From the NCBI GenBank assembly GCA_013398055.1, contig VZRS01009624.1:1-64000 (forward strand): a stretch of DNA of 64,000 bases, given 5' to 3'. How positions within the stretch are numbered: position 1 is the first letter of the stretch; each line of letters starts with the position of its first letter. Made by a program: the position numbers and the translations under genes. The notes beneath the pieces were generated by a model, which was not told the DNA's origin, ran no database searches, and saw only the letters and a list, made by a program, of their open reading frames with translations. Positions 48,111 through 60,367 of the stretch are shown in pieces. This DNA is from Ifrita kowaldi. Its lineage: Eukaryota; Chordata; Aves; Passeriformes; Cinclosomatidae.

Positions 48111-51100
48111 GCATGCCCAAGCTCCTCTCTGTATTTGCTTCCATATTTTAAAAGTCCCTGTCATTTTGAAAATTGACTCAGGAGTCTTACTATGGGGCAT
48201 ATAATGAGAGATGGAACTGCAGAACAAGCCCTAAGCTTCAAATAGAAAAATTACAGAATTTAAGTGCAAGAGGAGGAGATTAAATCTCTAGAAAAGTCTC
48301 CTGGCCTACCCTAAGCAGACACAGATCTGCACTGAAATTTGGTAGCCAAGCTTGCTTCTTTACTGACCTCCCATTTGAATTTCTCTGTTCAGCTAATTTT
48401 GCAAGAAGGGATTTTCCCAGGCAGTTATCAGTGTGAATTCAACATCAATGCAACACATTTCCCCCAGAGAGGTTTCTAAATCAATTTTAATTCCGATAGG
48501 CTCACGCAAATGTTTTCAATTTGATTCAATAATCTATACACACTTATAAAAAGGCTTTTCCCCCATGTACTACAAGACAAACATGGTTTGTGTTTCTAAC
48601 AACTCTGGCTAATAAAAAATTCTAATTTCCTATCCTGAATGATACAAACACACAATTTTTATTCACTTCTTAATGAACTGGATGACATAAACAAATGAAA
48701 TAAAATCAGCATTTAAGAGCATTAGTTATATCATTAATTCTCTAAATTCTTCTTAAAGAACACATGACTTTTGGCAAACTCACCAAAAAAAAAAAAATTA
48801 TCACCAAAATGTCCTCAAGTTGAGCTTTCTAAATCTCCTGAGAATTTGTCATGATTTCCACCTAGAGAGCAACATGAAACCTCTCCAGGATATCTTTTAA
48901 AATGTGAGCAAGTTCTCAGAAAGGATAATTATGACAAAGTTACCAGCAGATATCAGCAGGAATGGCATGAAGATTAGGGCTGGAGGTGGGGGATGGCAGA
49001 AATATAATCTCCTCTAATAACACCTAGTGCACTGTAAGCCTGTAAAGTGGAATAAAGTGTAGGAAGGAGGGCTGTGGAGGTCAGGGTGAAACACTGGTCC
49101 TTCAAGGGACAAGGAGCTTCACGGCACAGGGAGCAAAAAGTGACGATCTGGAGAGGCAGGGAGGTGCCTGGCTCACCTCTGCTCCCAAAACTGCATTTCC
49201 AGGTCAGTTAAAACTCCAGCCCCTCTGCTGGGAGCACAGGAGGTGTTTCTAGGGCCCGTCAAACCCTGGATCCATCAGATCAATATGGACTGAATAAAAG
49301 GCAAAATTTGTACCTGATTTTTCAATAGCCTGCTTTTAAGATTATCCAGGGTGATAATGTTAACATCCAAAATTACAGTCTGATATGGTCATGTAAATAT
49401 TGAACTTACCTACAGAACACCAGAGCTCCTCAGCTGCGAGTCTGTGTAAACAGCAGCTTCTGAGAGGGTTTTGTATTTAAGTTCTTGTCCTAACTGCAGT
49501 GACAACCCTTCAGTGCTGGAACAGGACACTGCCCCACAAGCCAGCTCAGATGGCAGTGGAAACACTACAGAGTTGGCTTTGACTAGAAAGCTCATGGCTG
49601 TAAAAACACCATGCCTGAAGAGAAATGTTTCAAAGGGAACTGCTTTGCATGGGACTACAGGAAGAGATGTGTTCCCAGAACACCAAAGAAATATTCAGTA
49701 GAATCTTTGCCCCGTCTGCAGCACAAATCAAACTATTTCCCTGTCACCCCAAAGTCAGCAGTCCTCACAGAGCCTATAAGCAATTATCAGAAACCCTTAA
49801 GGGACTTCTAACCTGTCCAGGTTATTCAGTTGTTAACTAATGACATCACAGTGGCTTTAACTCAAGGTAGGCACTATCACCACAAAGGTACAAGTCATTG
49901 TTTTCTTTTTGGCCATGGTACTTCAAAAAGAAGAGCTGCTCGCATTTATCTGACACTTTATCATGTTTTGTACCCATGTATCTTACAAATCTTAGGAATT
50001 AAGCTTCATTTTATTTCAACACTTCGAATAAGAAACACTACCTTACTAGATGTTTATGCAGAGGGAGAGAGAACTAAAGATTAGCTGACTCTTACAAAGA
50101 CTTAGGCTGAGATCAGGAAAGAACCCTGTCCCGTGCTCCAACTCCACACTGATCCTCATCCCCTTTCAGTCACCCCGGACCTCCAGTGTGGGATACAAAT
50201 GTGGGACAGACATTCCATCAGTGCTGTGAGCTGCAGAAGGCAGGAGAACTACCAAAACTGTAAATAATACAGCAGAAGAAGCCTGTCCCTGCTCTGGATG
50301 GACAAGGATGCACAGCTCTTCCACAAGTGTAACAGAACACTGGGAAAACACTAGAGCTGAAATTCCTGTTTATACAGCAAAGACTTATTTCTTGGGGATA
50401 CTCAGTTCCACTGGATAATCAAACTCATTGATTAGCAACATTAGAAACTTCATGTTAGCACTCGCTACCTGTCACTGCTTGCAGTTAATGAACTTGGGGG
50501 GAAAAAAAGAAAAAAAAAAACCCTCTGTTTTTCACGTGTCCATCACTCCCACTATACAGAGGAGGGCTCCTTTGTTGGAATACAGGCAAGTGCACACAAC
50601 TCAGTGACAAGTAAATGAGCACACCAAGTTTCTTTTGACTCTGGTTCAGTGGGATTTGAATAGCAAACAGTGTGTGCATTGTGTACCTTGTCTGTGCGGA
50701 GCGTTCACTGCTCCAGCCCTGGCGTGGCTGATGCGATCGGATGCGCTCAGCCTGCACAGACAGCGCTGAACCAGAGTAATCCTGGGGATGTGCCACTGCC
50801 ATTCCCTGTCCCTCCCAGCTCTCCACACACTCTGATCACCGCCACACAACGCATTTCAAACTCCCCCCTCAGCACTGAGGGTAATTCACAGAATTTCCAT
50901 TTGGGGGATAGAACCGGATTTTGGGCAGAGAAGCGTTCAGTTGTTGTGATTTATGGGAATGTTTTTAGAAGTTGGATGCTGAATATTTTATTAACATAAA
51001 CGTCAAGTTCCTAAAAGAGTTGTTTGCTGGTTTCAAAAGTTTCAGCCTCCAGCAGAATAACACAGGAGACACACATCAAAAAGATGTTATCCATATTGCA

Positions 51101-52525
51101 AAGAAATGACGTTTTTAAATTTCCTGCCAGCCCCCAAAAACTGAATGATCATACAACCAAACCACTTTATTTACCTTAAAAGTCTTAGATCACATTCTCA
51201 TTTACATCAAAGTTCCCCTTTTTTTGCCTTTCCAAACTGCAGCTTTTTTATCTTAAATGAATCATTTTTGATTTGTGAGTGTAGGCCTAGAGCAGTCATA
51301 AGGTTTTTGAACCATCTTCCCAAACAAACACTTGAAATATTTTAATTGCTGTGTCTGCTATAAACTTTAGTATGAAGATTTCTGATACAAAACCTAAAGT
51401 GAACACAAGGCCTTAGCAAATGTTTTGGTAGAACTGCTGCAGTAAATGGTATGACTGCCTAGAAGTTCAAGTTATCTATGAGTAAAATTTGCATTATACA
51501 TATATGAGCAAAGATGAGATTTCATTTTGTCTTAGAAAAAGGTGAAAAAACCCTCAGAAGTAAATGGTTAAATTACACACCCACAGAAAGGAACAGAATG
51601 ACAAACTCCAGAGCTCACATGAAAGTTCAAATCTTGCTGTGCCGAGTATTAAAATTATTAAGTATGATTATTTTCTTTTTCTTTTCCCTTTTTATTTGAG
51701 GAATTAATATTAAATCTGTTTTCAATCTCTGTTTCATGTATAGGTTTAAAAAAACCCCAAGTATGGCTACACAGAACAAGATGAACTACCACCAGAATTC
51801 AAGGTCTTGGGTTCCAAGTTCATCAGTATTTAAAAACATAAGCAATAAAAATAGGAATAAAAATCTATGGATAAAAATCCCTACTAAAAATCTTTAAGTG
51901 AGCATAAGCTCCAAATTCATATGGTCCCATTTGTCACACTTATCACTCCAAAGAACTGCTCCACAGTCTGAGACAAAATTGTAAATACAAATATGAACTA
52001 ATCCAACCATGCATTTATCCATAGCTTCTCCTTAATTCTGAGTTTTCTTCCTCCTCGTCTATATTTCCTTCTCCAGATCACAATTAATCTTTCTAGAGAC
52101 TGCCACTGCGTTCTCTAATTTCACAAAGTGTCAGGAAGATTCAAGTTCCAGTAACAGAAAGTGCACTTTAAGCTCTGGTTAGTTCAAAACAAAGTAGAAA
52201 AAAGCCATTCAAAGAAAATATATTTATCAGCAGAGAAAAAAAAAAGATCTTTTGTTGAGTAATTTTAAAAGTTGTATTTCTCTTTGTGAACCATAAATAA
52301 TAATCAATTTTTTTCTCACATTTCAGATGTATTTCAATAAGATATCTTATTAATGACAGAGAATCAAACTCTTTTATTTCTATACCAGACTTCCACTGAG
52401 CTCAACAAATCCCACTTTCACTGAGCACACGGATAACACAAGAGCCACAGATGTGCCAAAGGTGGCTGATGTAGGAGCTGATTAAAGTACAAAACACACA
52501 CAAATAAAGAGAAATGAGTCACTAC

Positions 52526-52592
52526 CTTTCTTTTTGGAGTCTTTCTTTGTGCTGGTTTTAACAGCCACTTGAAGTTCTGTCTCAGTTGACAT
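52526..52592 (-). CDS. DAB1: DAB1 coding exon 1 (start codon, residues 1-22)
   Basis: Read on the minus strand from 52592 to 52526, this encodes MSTETELQVAVKTS followed by TKKDSKKK, then the first base of a glycine codon. It matches the DAB1 N-terminus (MSTETELQVAVKTS-KKDS-KKGQDRSEATLIKRF in the family) across the junction with 6574-6435. The start context has A at -3 (ATAGGATGT), and an in-frame TAA twelve bases upstream rules out an N-terminal extension from this exon. The donor is AAAG|GTAGTG, which lacks G at +5. The segment precedes the PTB domain; its lysine-rich end fits a nuclear localisation signal. A 65-codon open frame crossing this exon (52615-52418) is in the wrong frame and is not the product. 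Confidence 0.97.
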
Positions 52593-52725
52593 CCTATATC
52601 CTTAGTCCTCTTCACACAGATCCAGGATCTCGGTCAGGCTCATTTAGAACGTCTCTCCAAGAGAATAATTTAGCCTTTCAGATACTACAACCCAAACAGT
52701 TCATCTCATTCACTCCTTTCGAGTG
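52593..52725 (-). other. DAB1: Probable 5' UTR part of the DAB1 start-codon exon
   Basis: The best acceptor upstream of the ATG on the minus strand is CTTTTTGTTTCCTTCCCTCACAG (its last 20 bases at 52745-52726), giving an exon start at 52725 with CACTCGAAAGG. The resulting 200-nt exon has 133 nt of leader. The leader contains three short upstream ORFs: ATG-AGA-TGA, an eight-codon frame starting a few bases later, and a 13-codon frame (52643-52602) whose stop lies nine bases before, and in frame with, the DAB1 ATG. The exon start is inferred from the splice signal and needs RNA evidence. Confidence 0.65.
52602..52643 (-). other. Upstream ORF in DAB1 leader (13 codons plus stop)
   Basis: On the minus strand ATG at 52643 opens a frame reading MSLTEILDLCEED and stopping at TAA (52604-52602). 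The start has A at -3 (TAAATGA). It is in the same frame as DAB1 and ends nine bases before the DAB1 start, so translation would need reinitiation or leaky scanning. It may restrain DAB1 translation; that role is inference. Confidence 0.4.
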
Positions 52726-55700
52726 CTGTGAGGGAAGGAAACAAAAAGGAACAGTCATTTTCTGGGTTTCAAACATAAAAGGAAAATAAAAAAGCCAAAC
52801 CATTTCAAGCAAGAAACATATCAAGTTCTCCACCTACTGAGCCAATTATCCACGATTTTAGATGCTTAAACACAGTTATCTGTGACTACCTCAAACATCT
52901 GTATTTGCGGTATCTGGCATATCTGAGATGCCTTCACAGCCTAGAGACACTGCTCAGGGTGTACAGAAGATCAGCACTTCTGGACCAGCAGCTGGAGGAC
53001 AAAGACCACGATGCAGAAGTAGCTGGAAATGTCACCAAAAGCAAAAAAAATATGCAAGGACTCAATTCCTAAATGCACCAATTCCATATTGCCAGAGTGT
53101 AAGTACAGATTTTTACTCCTCCAATGCTCTTTCAGTGCTTTCATTCTCTTACTTGAACAAAGACAAATGAAAAATGTATTCACTGCTCATGCTGAGAACA
53201 TCATACTTTGCCACTCCTCTTGCTTATGATAATGTTTCCAGTATAAAAGAATCTGTCTCCACGCAAACAAAGCTGTAATTTTAACACCCATCCAGTAATC
53301 TTTCTTGCAAAGATCTCTGAAAATAGTTAATTAAACCCATGAAATATAAATGGGATAGGTGCAGAAAGATAACATTTAGGGAGAAAGCTACAGCTTTACG
53401 TGATGTGTATTTGTTGGGGACAAAAATGCACCAGCTGCGAACCCACAGCAGCAATGTGCTGGAGCAGGATGAGCGAGGCAGGACTGGGGATGTCAGGGCT
53501 CTGGAGGCAAAGAACACACAAAGAATAAACATCTAAGCAGAAAATAACCCACTGCTCCAATTCTCACTGCTGGTCCTTCTTGCTTTGAGGGATGAACCAC
53601 TTACTTGAGCCAGTCTGTCGAGGGCAGAGGACCAGACTGTCCTGAAGTCATTTGTCAGGATGGCCCCTCACCAAATGCATCTTCTCACTGCCCTTTCTTT
53701 TTGTGAGAAAGTTCTCATTATTAGCACAATTACAGAGAAGTCCATCTGGCCTGTCTGAACAGCTGCCCACTTATTAAATAAGCATTTAATAAAGATATTA
53801 ACCCAGCATATCAGCTGGTTAGATGGCCAGAGATTAACTGCAGTTTGAGTTATTTACTAATGTTCCTTCTTTGTCATTTAAGAAAGTAACAGACTGCAAA
53901 CACTGGAATAATTTTGACACTTTAAATCACTTTTCACAGTAAGGGCTGTGAAGCCACCAGTACTTTCAAATCCAGGCTCTTTTAACATTTTAAAATGCTT
54001 CAGTAACATTACACTGCCATGCACCGTCTGAAGTGATTTAATATTGCTGAAGTGTGTCAGGGGCTTTCTTTAATAAGCTCTTCAAATCTGTCTGTGTATT
54101 ATAGAATATTCAAAGATAGCTTTTCAAAATCTGCTGAACTGATTTTGAAATACAAAATTCCCTGTTCCCCCTCTGTGGAATCTGAATAAGCACCGAATGG
54201 GAAAAGAAAAAAAAGGAGGAAAAATAAAGTGACGCACAAATTGAAGTTGCAGTGCTTGTTGCACACACCTGCCTGGTGTAACACACCTGAATAAACCAAC
54301 AGCATCTTGATGAATGTTCTTAGCTGAGAAAAGAGTAGCAAAGGACAAAGCAAAGGAAGGCTGATCAGAGAGGGAAAAGGAGTAACAGCTCCAAAAGTGG
54401 CGCTTCCAGGATCCAGGCGCTCTCTGGCCAGGTCCATGGACAGGGAGACGCCTCTCCCCAAGCACAGCTGCTCGGAGCAGGGCTGGGGGCAACGCCCTCA
54501 CCCTCCTCACTCACGCTTCAAATCCCCCCACGAGCAGGGAGAGGAGCTCTGTGCAGAACAGATGTCCCTCACAACCCCCATCTCCTTCCCCTCCCCCTGC
54601 GCACAACCCAATTTAATAATATTTAGTTTTACAGCACAGTAGGGATGCATCAGCCTTTACAGCTCAATGGCACTTACTTAAAGCATCTCTCAAGTCACAG
54701 CTGGATTGACAGTTTATTTTTCGAGAATTTGGATTTATATTTACCTAAAGGTTAACTGCATAACTCTACAAGGAGCACTAACACGAGCCACTTCACGAAA
54801 GGAAAATATTTATAATAGGTCCATTTATTCGAAGAATAAATTAAAAATAAATACCAAATACCCCCAGGACCCATAGTTAAGCAAGTGTTAATGTCTTCGA
54901 AGACCATTGTGGCTACAAAGCATCAGGAATGTCATCTCCTGTTGTCAGCTATTTCCAACAGGACAGCTGAAATAGTAGCATCTGAATGGCACTGAATATT
55001 TTAAAGTAACAACATATGACTGCTATCTCATTTGAAACTCTCCAGAAAAGCTGTATCCTCTCGAGGCTATCCCACTGAGTAATATTTTTTAAAATAAATG
55101 CATGTCTGTTTTTGGACAGGTTCACATATTGATTTACTTTCAAACCTAATCAGGTCATACTCTCGCAGGCTCATAGATCCTTGAATAAAGTAATAGGTAT
55201 CTTTGTAAAGGAGCACATAAACATCTGTCACACACAAGCTATAGTTCAAACTGCATTTGCTACAGAGACAATTCCTCCAAAAGTGTAGGTCTTTATGTAA
55301 GCCCCATTAGTAAACTTTCATGCACTGTCCATATTTCAGCCGTTTATTACCCAGATGAGAATGGCAGTCAATCTGCTCCTCACCGCAACAGCTTTTATTG
55401 TCTCCTCCAATCTAGGTCACCGTTGTTAAATACCACAGCCTCCCAACTGTGGGAAGGACTGCAGCATGTGTTTTATCAATGAGATGCTATTTTCTTTGAT
55501 CAGTTCTGCCACATTGCTCTCCCCGCTCTAAAGACTAAATTTTGTTAGCTGCGTTTCCAAAAAATAAAAAAAAATACAAAATCCATCATCTTACACATAA
55601 TCCATCCACTCTAACGATCTTCTTGTGTGCCTTGTTACTGCTCCAGCTACTGCAATGTTATGTGCATGCCTCAGCTTTTCCTAAAGAGGATTCTGAGCTC

Positions 55701-56065
55701 TTCGCTTTAACAAAATACTGACATTTTCTGTGGCCTTATTAAGTGGCTACAGCAGGAACACAATCAGCGCATTCTGGAATTAACTGGCTTTTAATTCCAG
55801 GAGAAGTTCTTAAGCCTGCATTCTCTATTACTCCTACGCCAGCATAAAACCTAAAGCTTTAGCAAAGAAATATTTTTGTAAATTCACTTTGCAGTTAGGA
55901 TTAACACAGGTTGGACCCTTTATGCACAGGGAAATTCGTCCCAAGCTCCACTCGCCTCCCCCACACGCTTGCAAAACAACAATTTCTGTCAAATCATTTG
56001 TCTTTTCAACCACGCCTGAGTGAGCTCATGAAGGGGTTATTAGGAGACTTCCCCTGGCCCAAGTT

Positions 56066-56126
56066 GTGAAGGAGGTCAGACAAGATGATCATAATACTTC
56101 CCCTCTGGCTTTCAAATACATGAATT
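56066..56126 (+). mobile_element. Ancient CR1/L3-like LINE 3' remnant
   Basis: GAAGGAGGTCAGACAAGATG followed by ATCATAATACTTCCCCTCTG and GCTTTCAAATACATGAATTA matches the widespread amniote LINE end of the type '...GGAGGTCAGACTAGATGATCATAATGGTCCCTTCTGGCCTT...'. The copy is short and diverged, so it predates the younger CR1 copies here. The exact family is uncertain. Confidence 0.65.
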
Positions 56127-58732
56127 AATTAATTTTCTTCAGGACTTCAAAACTTAAGAAGTTCCCTCCCCTGAAACCAGTTTCCATCTGCTTGTATAAA
56201 AGAAAAGCAGTCTTAGAAAGGATTTGTAACTAAGCCCTGGCATTCCCTAGGTATTTAAGTTCTCCACAGCCCCAAAGTGGGATTTGACAAGAGGATGGTA
56301 CCTCCCAAACCCTGGTTTGACAAAACAAAAGCCGTGCTCCCATCCCCAGCTCTTGCTTTTAATGCCTCTGGAGTCTTGCAATTAATTTTTTCTCCTCCAA
56401 AGCACATCATGTTGATGCCCGTGGTTTTATAAGCGTTAAACAAAGCCCAAACATACAAAAAGGGCAAAATATAAGTGAAAATAGAAGTGAAAAGTGATGT
56501 GATCCTGGAAAACTAAAACCAGTTCAAGTGTAAGGGTCTGCAATCCAAGGAGAAAAAGTTACTCGTCCACTTCCCACCTGCCCTCGAAGCCCAACACAGA
56601 GAACAGCAGTGGGACCACACACAAACAGACGATGGAAAACCCATCCTTGCCACCAGTGCTCTTTGTACCCTCCAGGGAGAGGGGCCAGGAAATCCTCTGG
56701 TGCTGCTCACACTGTTTTGTACTCATCAGCTCATTTCCCCAGTGGTCAGGGCTGGCGAATATCAGAGTATTCATCTGGCACAGCCAGCACTGCACTAATT
56801 CCGAACAGGAACCCAAGGGACTGATCCAAAACCCACTGATACACTGCAGTTAACAAGGCCTGTAAATAAGAGCCAGAAAAGGGGGAAGGAGAGGTAAAAG
56901 AGAGCTTAAGACACTGACAGAGAGGAGAAAATGAGGAGGAAAAAAAAGCAAACAGGAGAACTGTGGGTGACACTTCATTACAGCAAACTCTGTAACGTGT
57001 TTAGCAGCAAAATCTAAGTCAGACCTGACTGTCATGCACTGAAATTCTGGCTACCCTGCCCCAGAAAACAGAAATCTCTGTTAAGATTGCTCATGGGTGA
57101 GCCCCTCTCCTCCAGTTTTGCCATTTGCCCCCAGAACAGCAGAATGTTTCCAGTGACAAAGCCAAAGGACTCTCTTTTATGGCACTACACATACTTTTTC
57201 CTGCCATTTCTTCACTGGTATTTCTGCAGCCTGCAAAGGTGACAGGAATTTTACTGTTCACGTGCACAAACTGAGATACTACACAAATATTTATTCCCCT
57301 ACAAACCCTCCCCTGGAACCCAGCACCCCTCGTCTCCCACCACCTCCCTAAGTTACACAGCTTGCAAAGGCTCACAACTGCCTCCAGATCTCATACTTAG
57401 TTTAGTTTGCTCTAAAATGAGCATGTACTTCTCTCCACTCCTGATTTTCTATATATTAAGATTAAGGAAGGAATTTTATGTCCTTTATTCAGCTTTCTCT
57501 AGTGTCTTCCAGAACAGCACATACCAAATAACCCTTTTTAATTCTTCCAATATCAGAAAACTGCTTAGTACTCAAACCACAGCATTTAATTTTCCTTTGC
57601 ATTTAGCTGCTGTAGTTGACTGTATTCATAAAATATTTCTCTTATCTCCTGGAAACAAGAAGCTCTTTTTTAACAAAACCCTACATGTAACTAATGCCAA
57701 TAACACATTTTATTAAGTTTATTGTGGTTTAAACTATGCTGTCTCTAGGGCATCTTTCAGGCATGTAACCCAGTTCCTCAACATGGGGTAAACAGCACCA
57801 CTGAAGCTGATTCACCACTGTAAGAGCATCTTGGCAAAAACCCGACCTATTAAATATTTCTAAAGTAAGATTTTTATTAGTATTCCAATGATGGCAGGAA
57901 TAATTACTGAAATTCCTCCTGGAAATCACTCCATGTAGTAGTGAATACTGCACTCCACTCCACCAATTATTCACCAGAAGTGCTGTGAATTTTCTACTCA
58001 CAGAAAATGCTGACCGGATTAAAAAGAAGCTTTTCAAAGGAATGAATTGATTTCATCAACATTTTTAATGGGAAATTACTAACATTTCATTTTAATATTC
58101 CAGCTTCTATTTTACATTACACAGGGCAGCATTCATGCAACAAAGGCAAAATAGAAGACATGGACTTGCTTTAAAGAATTTTCGAAATACTAAAGGTATG
58201 CCATCTGAATTCAGGAAAAACTACATCTCCTCTGCCCAGGGAGCAGGGAATGCAACTCCAGCTAAGAGAGCTGAAAACCAGGAACAATCCCAGTGTTCTG
58301 GGGGTATAGATACAGCCCTCATTGTTCCTTTAAGTGTGCTTTCTGACTCAAAACTCCACTCAGAGCGCTTCTGCAAGCTTTAGCAGGGTATCACATCAAA
58401 AAGGAGCAGCAAAAACTTCACATCATTCCTCTGATACCACATTAGCAGATAACAGAGGAAATCATTCAGATGGGACTAGAGATTCACTGTGCTCAGTGAA
58501 ACTGAATTACCTAATGCTTTTCCCTTATGAATTGCATTACTCCAAGACTTTACTACTCCCAGATTCCCACACCGCTGACCCTGCAGCAGAAAAGAGAAGG
58601 AATTTCTGATAACGCTGCGCAAGAACAAACAAGAAACCCAAGTCACCACTGCTCCAAACACAGGCACAGCCTGCCTGTGACCCGAGCCCCAGCAGCAGAA
58701 ACCACCTCACCTCCACTCCACTCAATAAAGTC

Positions 58733-58829
58733 ACACCAGCACAAAATCAATAGCGTTCCATTTGACTCCTACTGGCGTAACTCCATTGATTGTAATGGAG
58801 TTGGAGTTACACCAATTTTATGCTGGTGT
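58733..58829. repeat. Palindromic MITE-like element
   Basis: The outer arms ACACCAGCACAAAAT (58733-58747) and ATTTTATGCTGGTGT (58815-58829) are reverse complements with one mismatch. Inside lies a perfect 9-bp stem, AACTCCATT/AATGGAGTT, with a 6-nt loop (58779-58802), and another pair, TGGCGTAACTCC and GGAGTTACACCA (58773-58784 and 58803-58814), complementary with one mismatch. The words 'CTCCATTGA...AATGGAGTTAC' and 'TTACACCA' recall an old palindromic interspersed repeat common in reptile genomes, perhaps a nonautonomous DNA transposon. The family assignment is tentative; the palindrome is directly visible. Confidence 0.7.
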
Positions 58830-60030
58830 ACCTGCATCAGTGTCACAGAAGTTATGGCAGTGTGACTGATGTAAACAGCAGCAGACCAACCAACCCCTCT
58901 ATGGCTAAAATTCAACGTTGTTAACTCTGAAGCCACAAGAAAATGCAAACCTGTACATTACCAAAGCAGGGCCTTTGGAATTTATTTTTGCAAAGCAGAA
59001 GAGCGGCTCTTTTGTGATCCTCTCGACACCAAAGAAACAGAGACTAAGAAGGCAAAGAGGACAAAGTACACAGTTGGGATCACAGTATTCTGTAATTAGA
59101 GCTGTTAAATGATTACTAAAGTGCGGTGGTGCAATCATCACACCGAAGGAAAAGGGAGAAGTGTGCAGTCAGGAGCATCACCAGGGAGAAGGTAAAAGCA
59201 ATGTCAGACACCACGTTTCATATTGAAATGCAAATTCCTCACAATCAGAATCTGTGTCTTCTAATTGGAAGAAAAGGTTATGGAATTAAACATTTCGCAT
59301 CCTGGACAGCTCAGCATGTTTTTAAGTGGCACAGTAAGTTGAAGGAAACTTGTTCATCTCCTGTCCTTCATAGAAATATCTTAATTTAGCCTTTTCTTTT
59401 TTTAATTCAAGATGATTTTCTTAATATTTCAAGTGAGACTGAACTGAAACTCACCTTCTCGTTCCTTTTAAATAAAATAACAGCACTATAGCTACACAAG
59501 ATCCAATTTAAGACACTTTGAGATCTGAAGGAAGGCTTGGAACGATGCTTTACATTGATCTTCTCAAAGGATGTGAATTCTGCACCAACTTTTCCAGGTC
59601 CCTTTGAGATTTGTTCAGCCACACGAGTTGACCTGTACATTGTGCCCTTCCATTCTCTGAAGCTTCCTGGCGTTACAGCAAAGCAAAGCAAAGCCTCCTA
59701 ATGCCAACAACAACAAAAAGCCTCTATGCCAGGGTCTTCATTCACTGCTATTTTCAACACTCAGCCCTTGTTCCCTTGATTGTGAAGTATTAGGAAAACT
59801 GATCAAAGGAGTTCACCTTGCTGGAAATGGACTTTTGCTTTATTACGTCAAACTCAACCACCTGACTCCTACCAAAGTTCATTGTCTAGCACAGCAAAGG
59901 GAGAAAGCAGAAAGCTTCTGGGACTGTAAGCATGAATTCACACAAACAGGCAATAATTACTTCTACATTCTTGTTCGCAACTGAAAAATACCAATATTTT
60001 AAATTTTCTGGTAAGCAGGTGACCTAAGTG

Positions 60031-60367
60031 TGGCCTTCCAGAACCTGAAGGGAACCTACAAGAAAGATGGAGGGAGATTTTTTACAAGGATATTTAGTGA
60101 CAGGACAAGGGGGAATGGCTTCAAACTCACAGAAAGTAGGTTTAGAGTAGAGATTAGGAAGAAATTCTTCCTTGGGAGGGTGGGGAGGCCCTGGCACAGG
60201 CTGCCCAGAGAAGCTGTGGCTGCCCCATCCCAGGAAGTGCCCCAGGCCAAGTTGGATGGGGCTTGGAGCAGCCTGGGACAGTGGAAGGTGTCCCTGCCCA
60301 TGGCACAGGGTTGGAACTCAGTGCTTTAAGGTCCCTTCCAAGTCAGACCATTCTGTGATTCTGTGAT
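60031..60367 (+). mobile_element. CR1 LINE, 5'-truncated, 3' end intact
   Basis: This is the clearest retrotransposon in the window. It runs TGGCCTTCCAGAACCTGAAG, ACCTACAAGAAAGATGGAG, AGTGACAGGACAAGGGGGAA, TAGGAAGAAATTCTTCCTTG, CTGCCCAGAGAAGCTGTGGC, AAGTTGGATGGGGCTTGGAG and GGAAGGTGTCCCTGCCCATG, and ends with the repeated ATTCTGTG octamers at 60350-60367. Only the end of the element and its 3' UTR are present, so it lacks a functional reverse transcriptase. The 99-codon and 81-codon open frames overlapping it are repeat-derived. Confidence 0.96.

Larger units (their letters stand above)
6575..52525 (-). other. DAB1: DAB1 intron 1 of the coding region (about 46 kb)
   Basis: This 45,951-nt phase-1 intron separates the ATG exon from the first PTB exon. 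The donor on the minus strand is AAAG|GTAGTG and the acceptor is TTGTCTCCGCAG. Very long N-terminal introns are typical of DAB1. Inside it I recognise two LTR fragments, two CR1 remnants, a strong hairpin, short repeats and several candidate regulatory blocks, listed separately. The remaining stretches (roughly 7.8-16.7, 16.9-19.5, 19.7-31.2, 31.3-36.1, 36.4-42.0, 42.2-44.6, 45.1-46.6 and 48.1-52.5 kb) show nothing I can identify beyond AT-rich intronic DNA with homopolymer runs (for example A-runs at 8578-8594 and 34627-34641). The open frames in it are below about 175 codons, overlap on both strands and have no recognisable domains. Confidence 0.93.

Noticed and set aside
52418..52615. 65-codon minus-strand open frame over the DAB1 start exon
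   Set aside because: It is out of frame with DAB1 and continues into intron; the real product uses the ATG at 52592.
60030..60329. 99-codon plus-strand open frame
   Set aside because: It lies entirely in the CR1 3' end, mostly untranslated sequence of the element.
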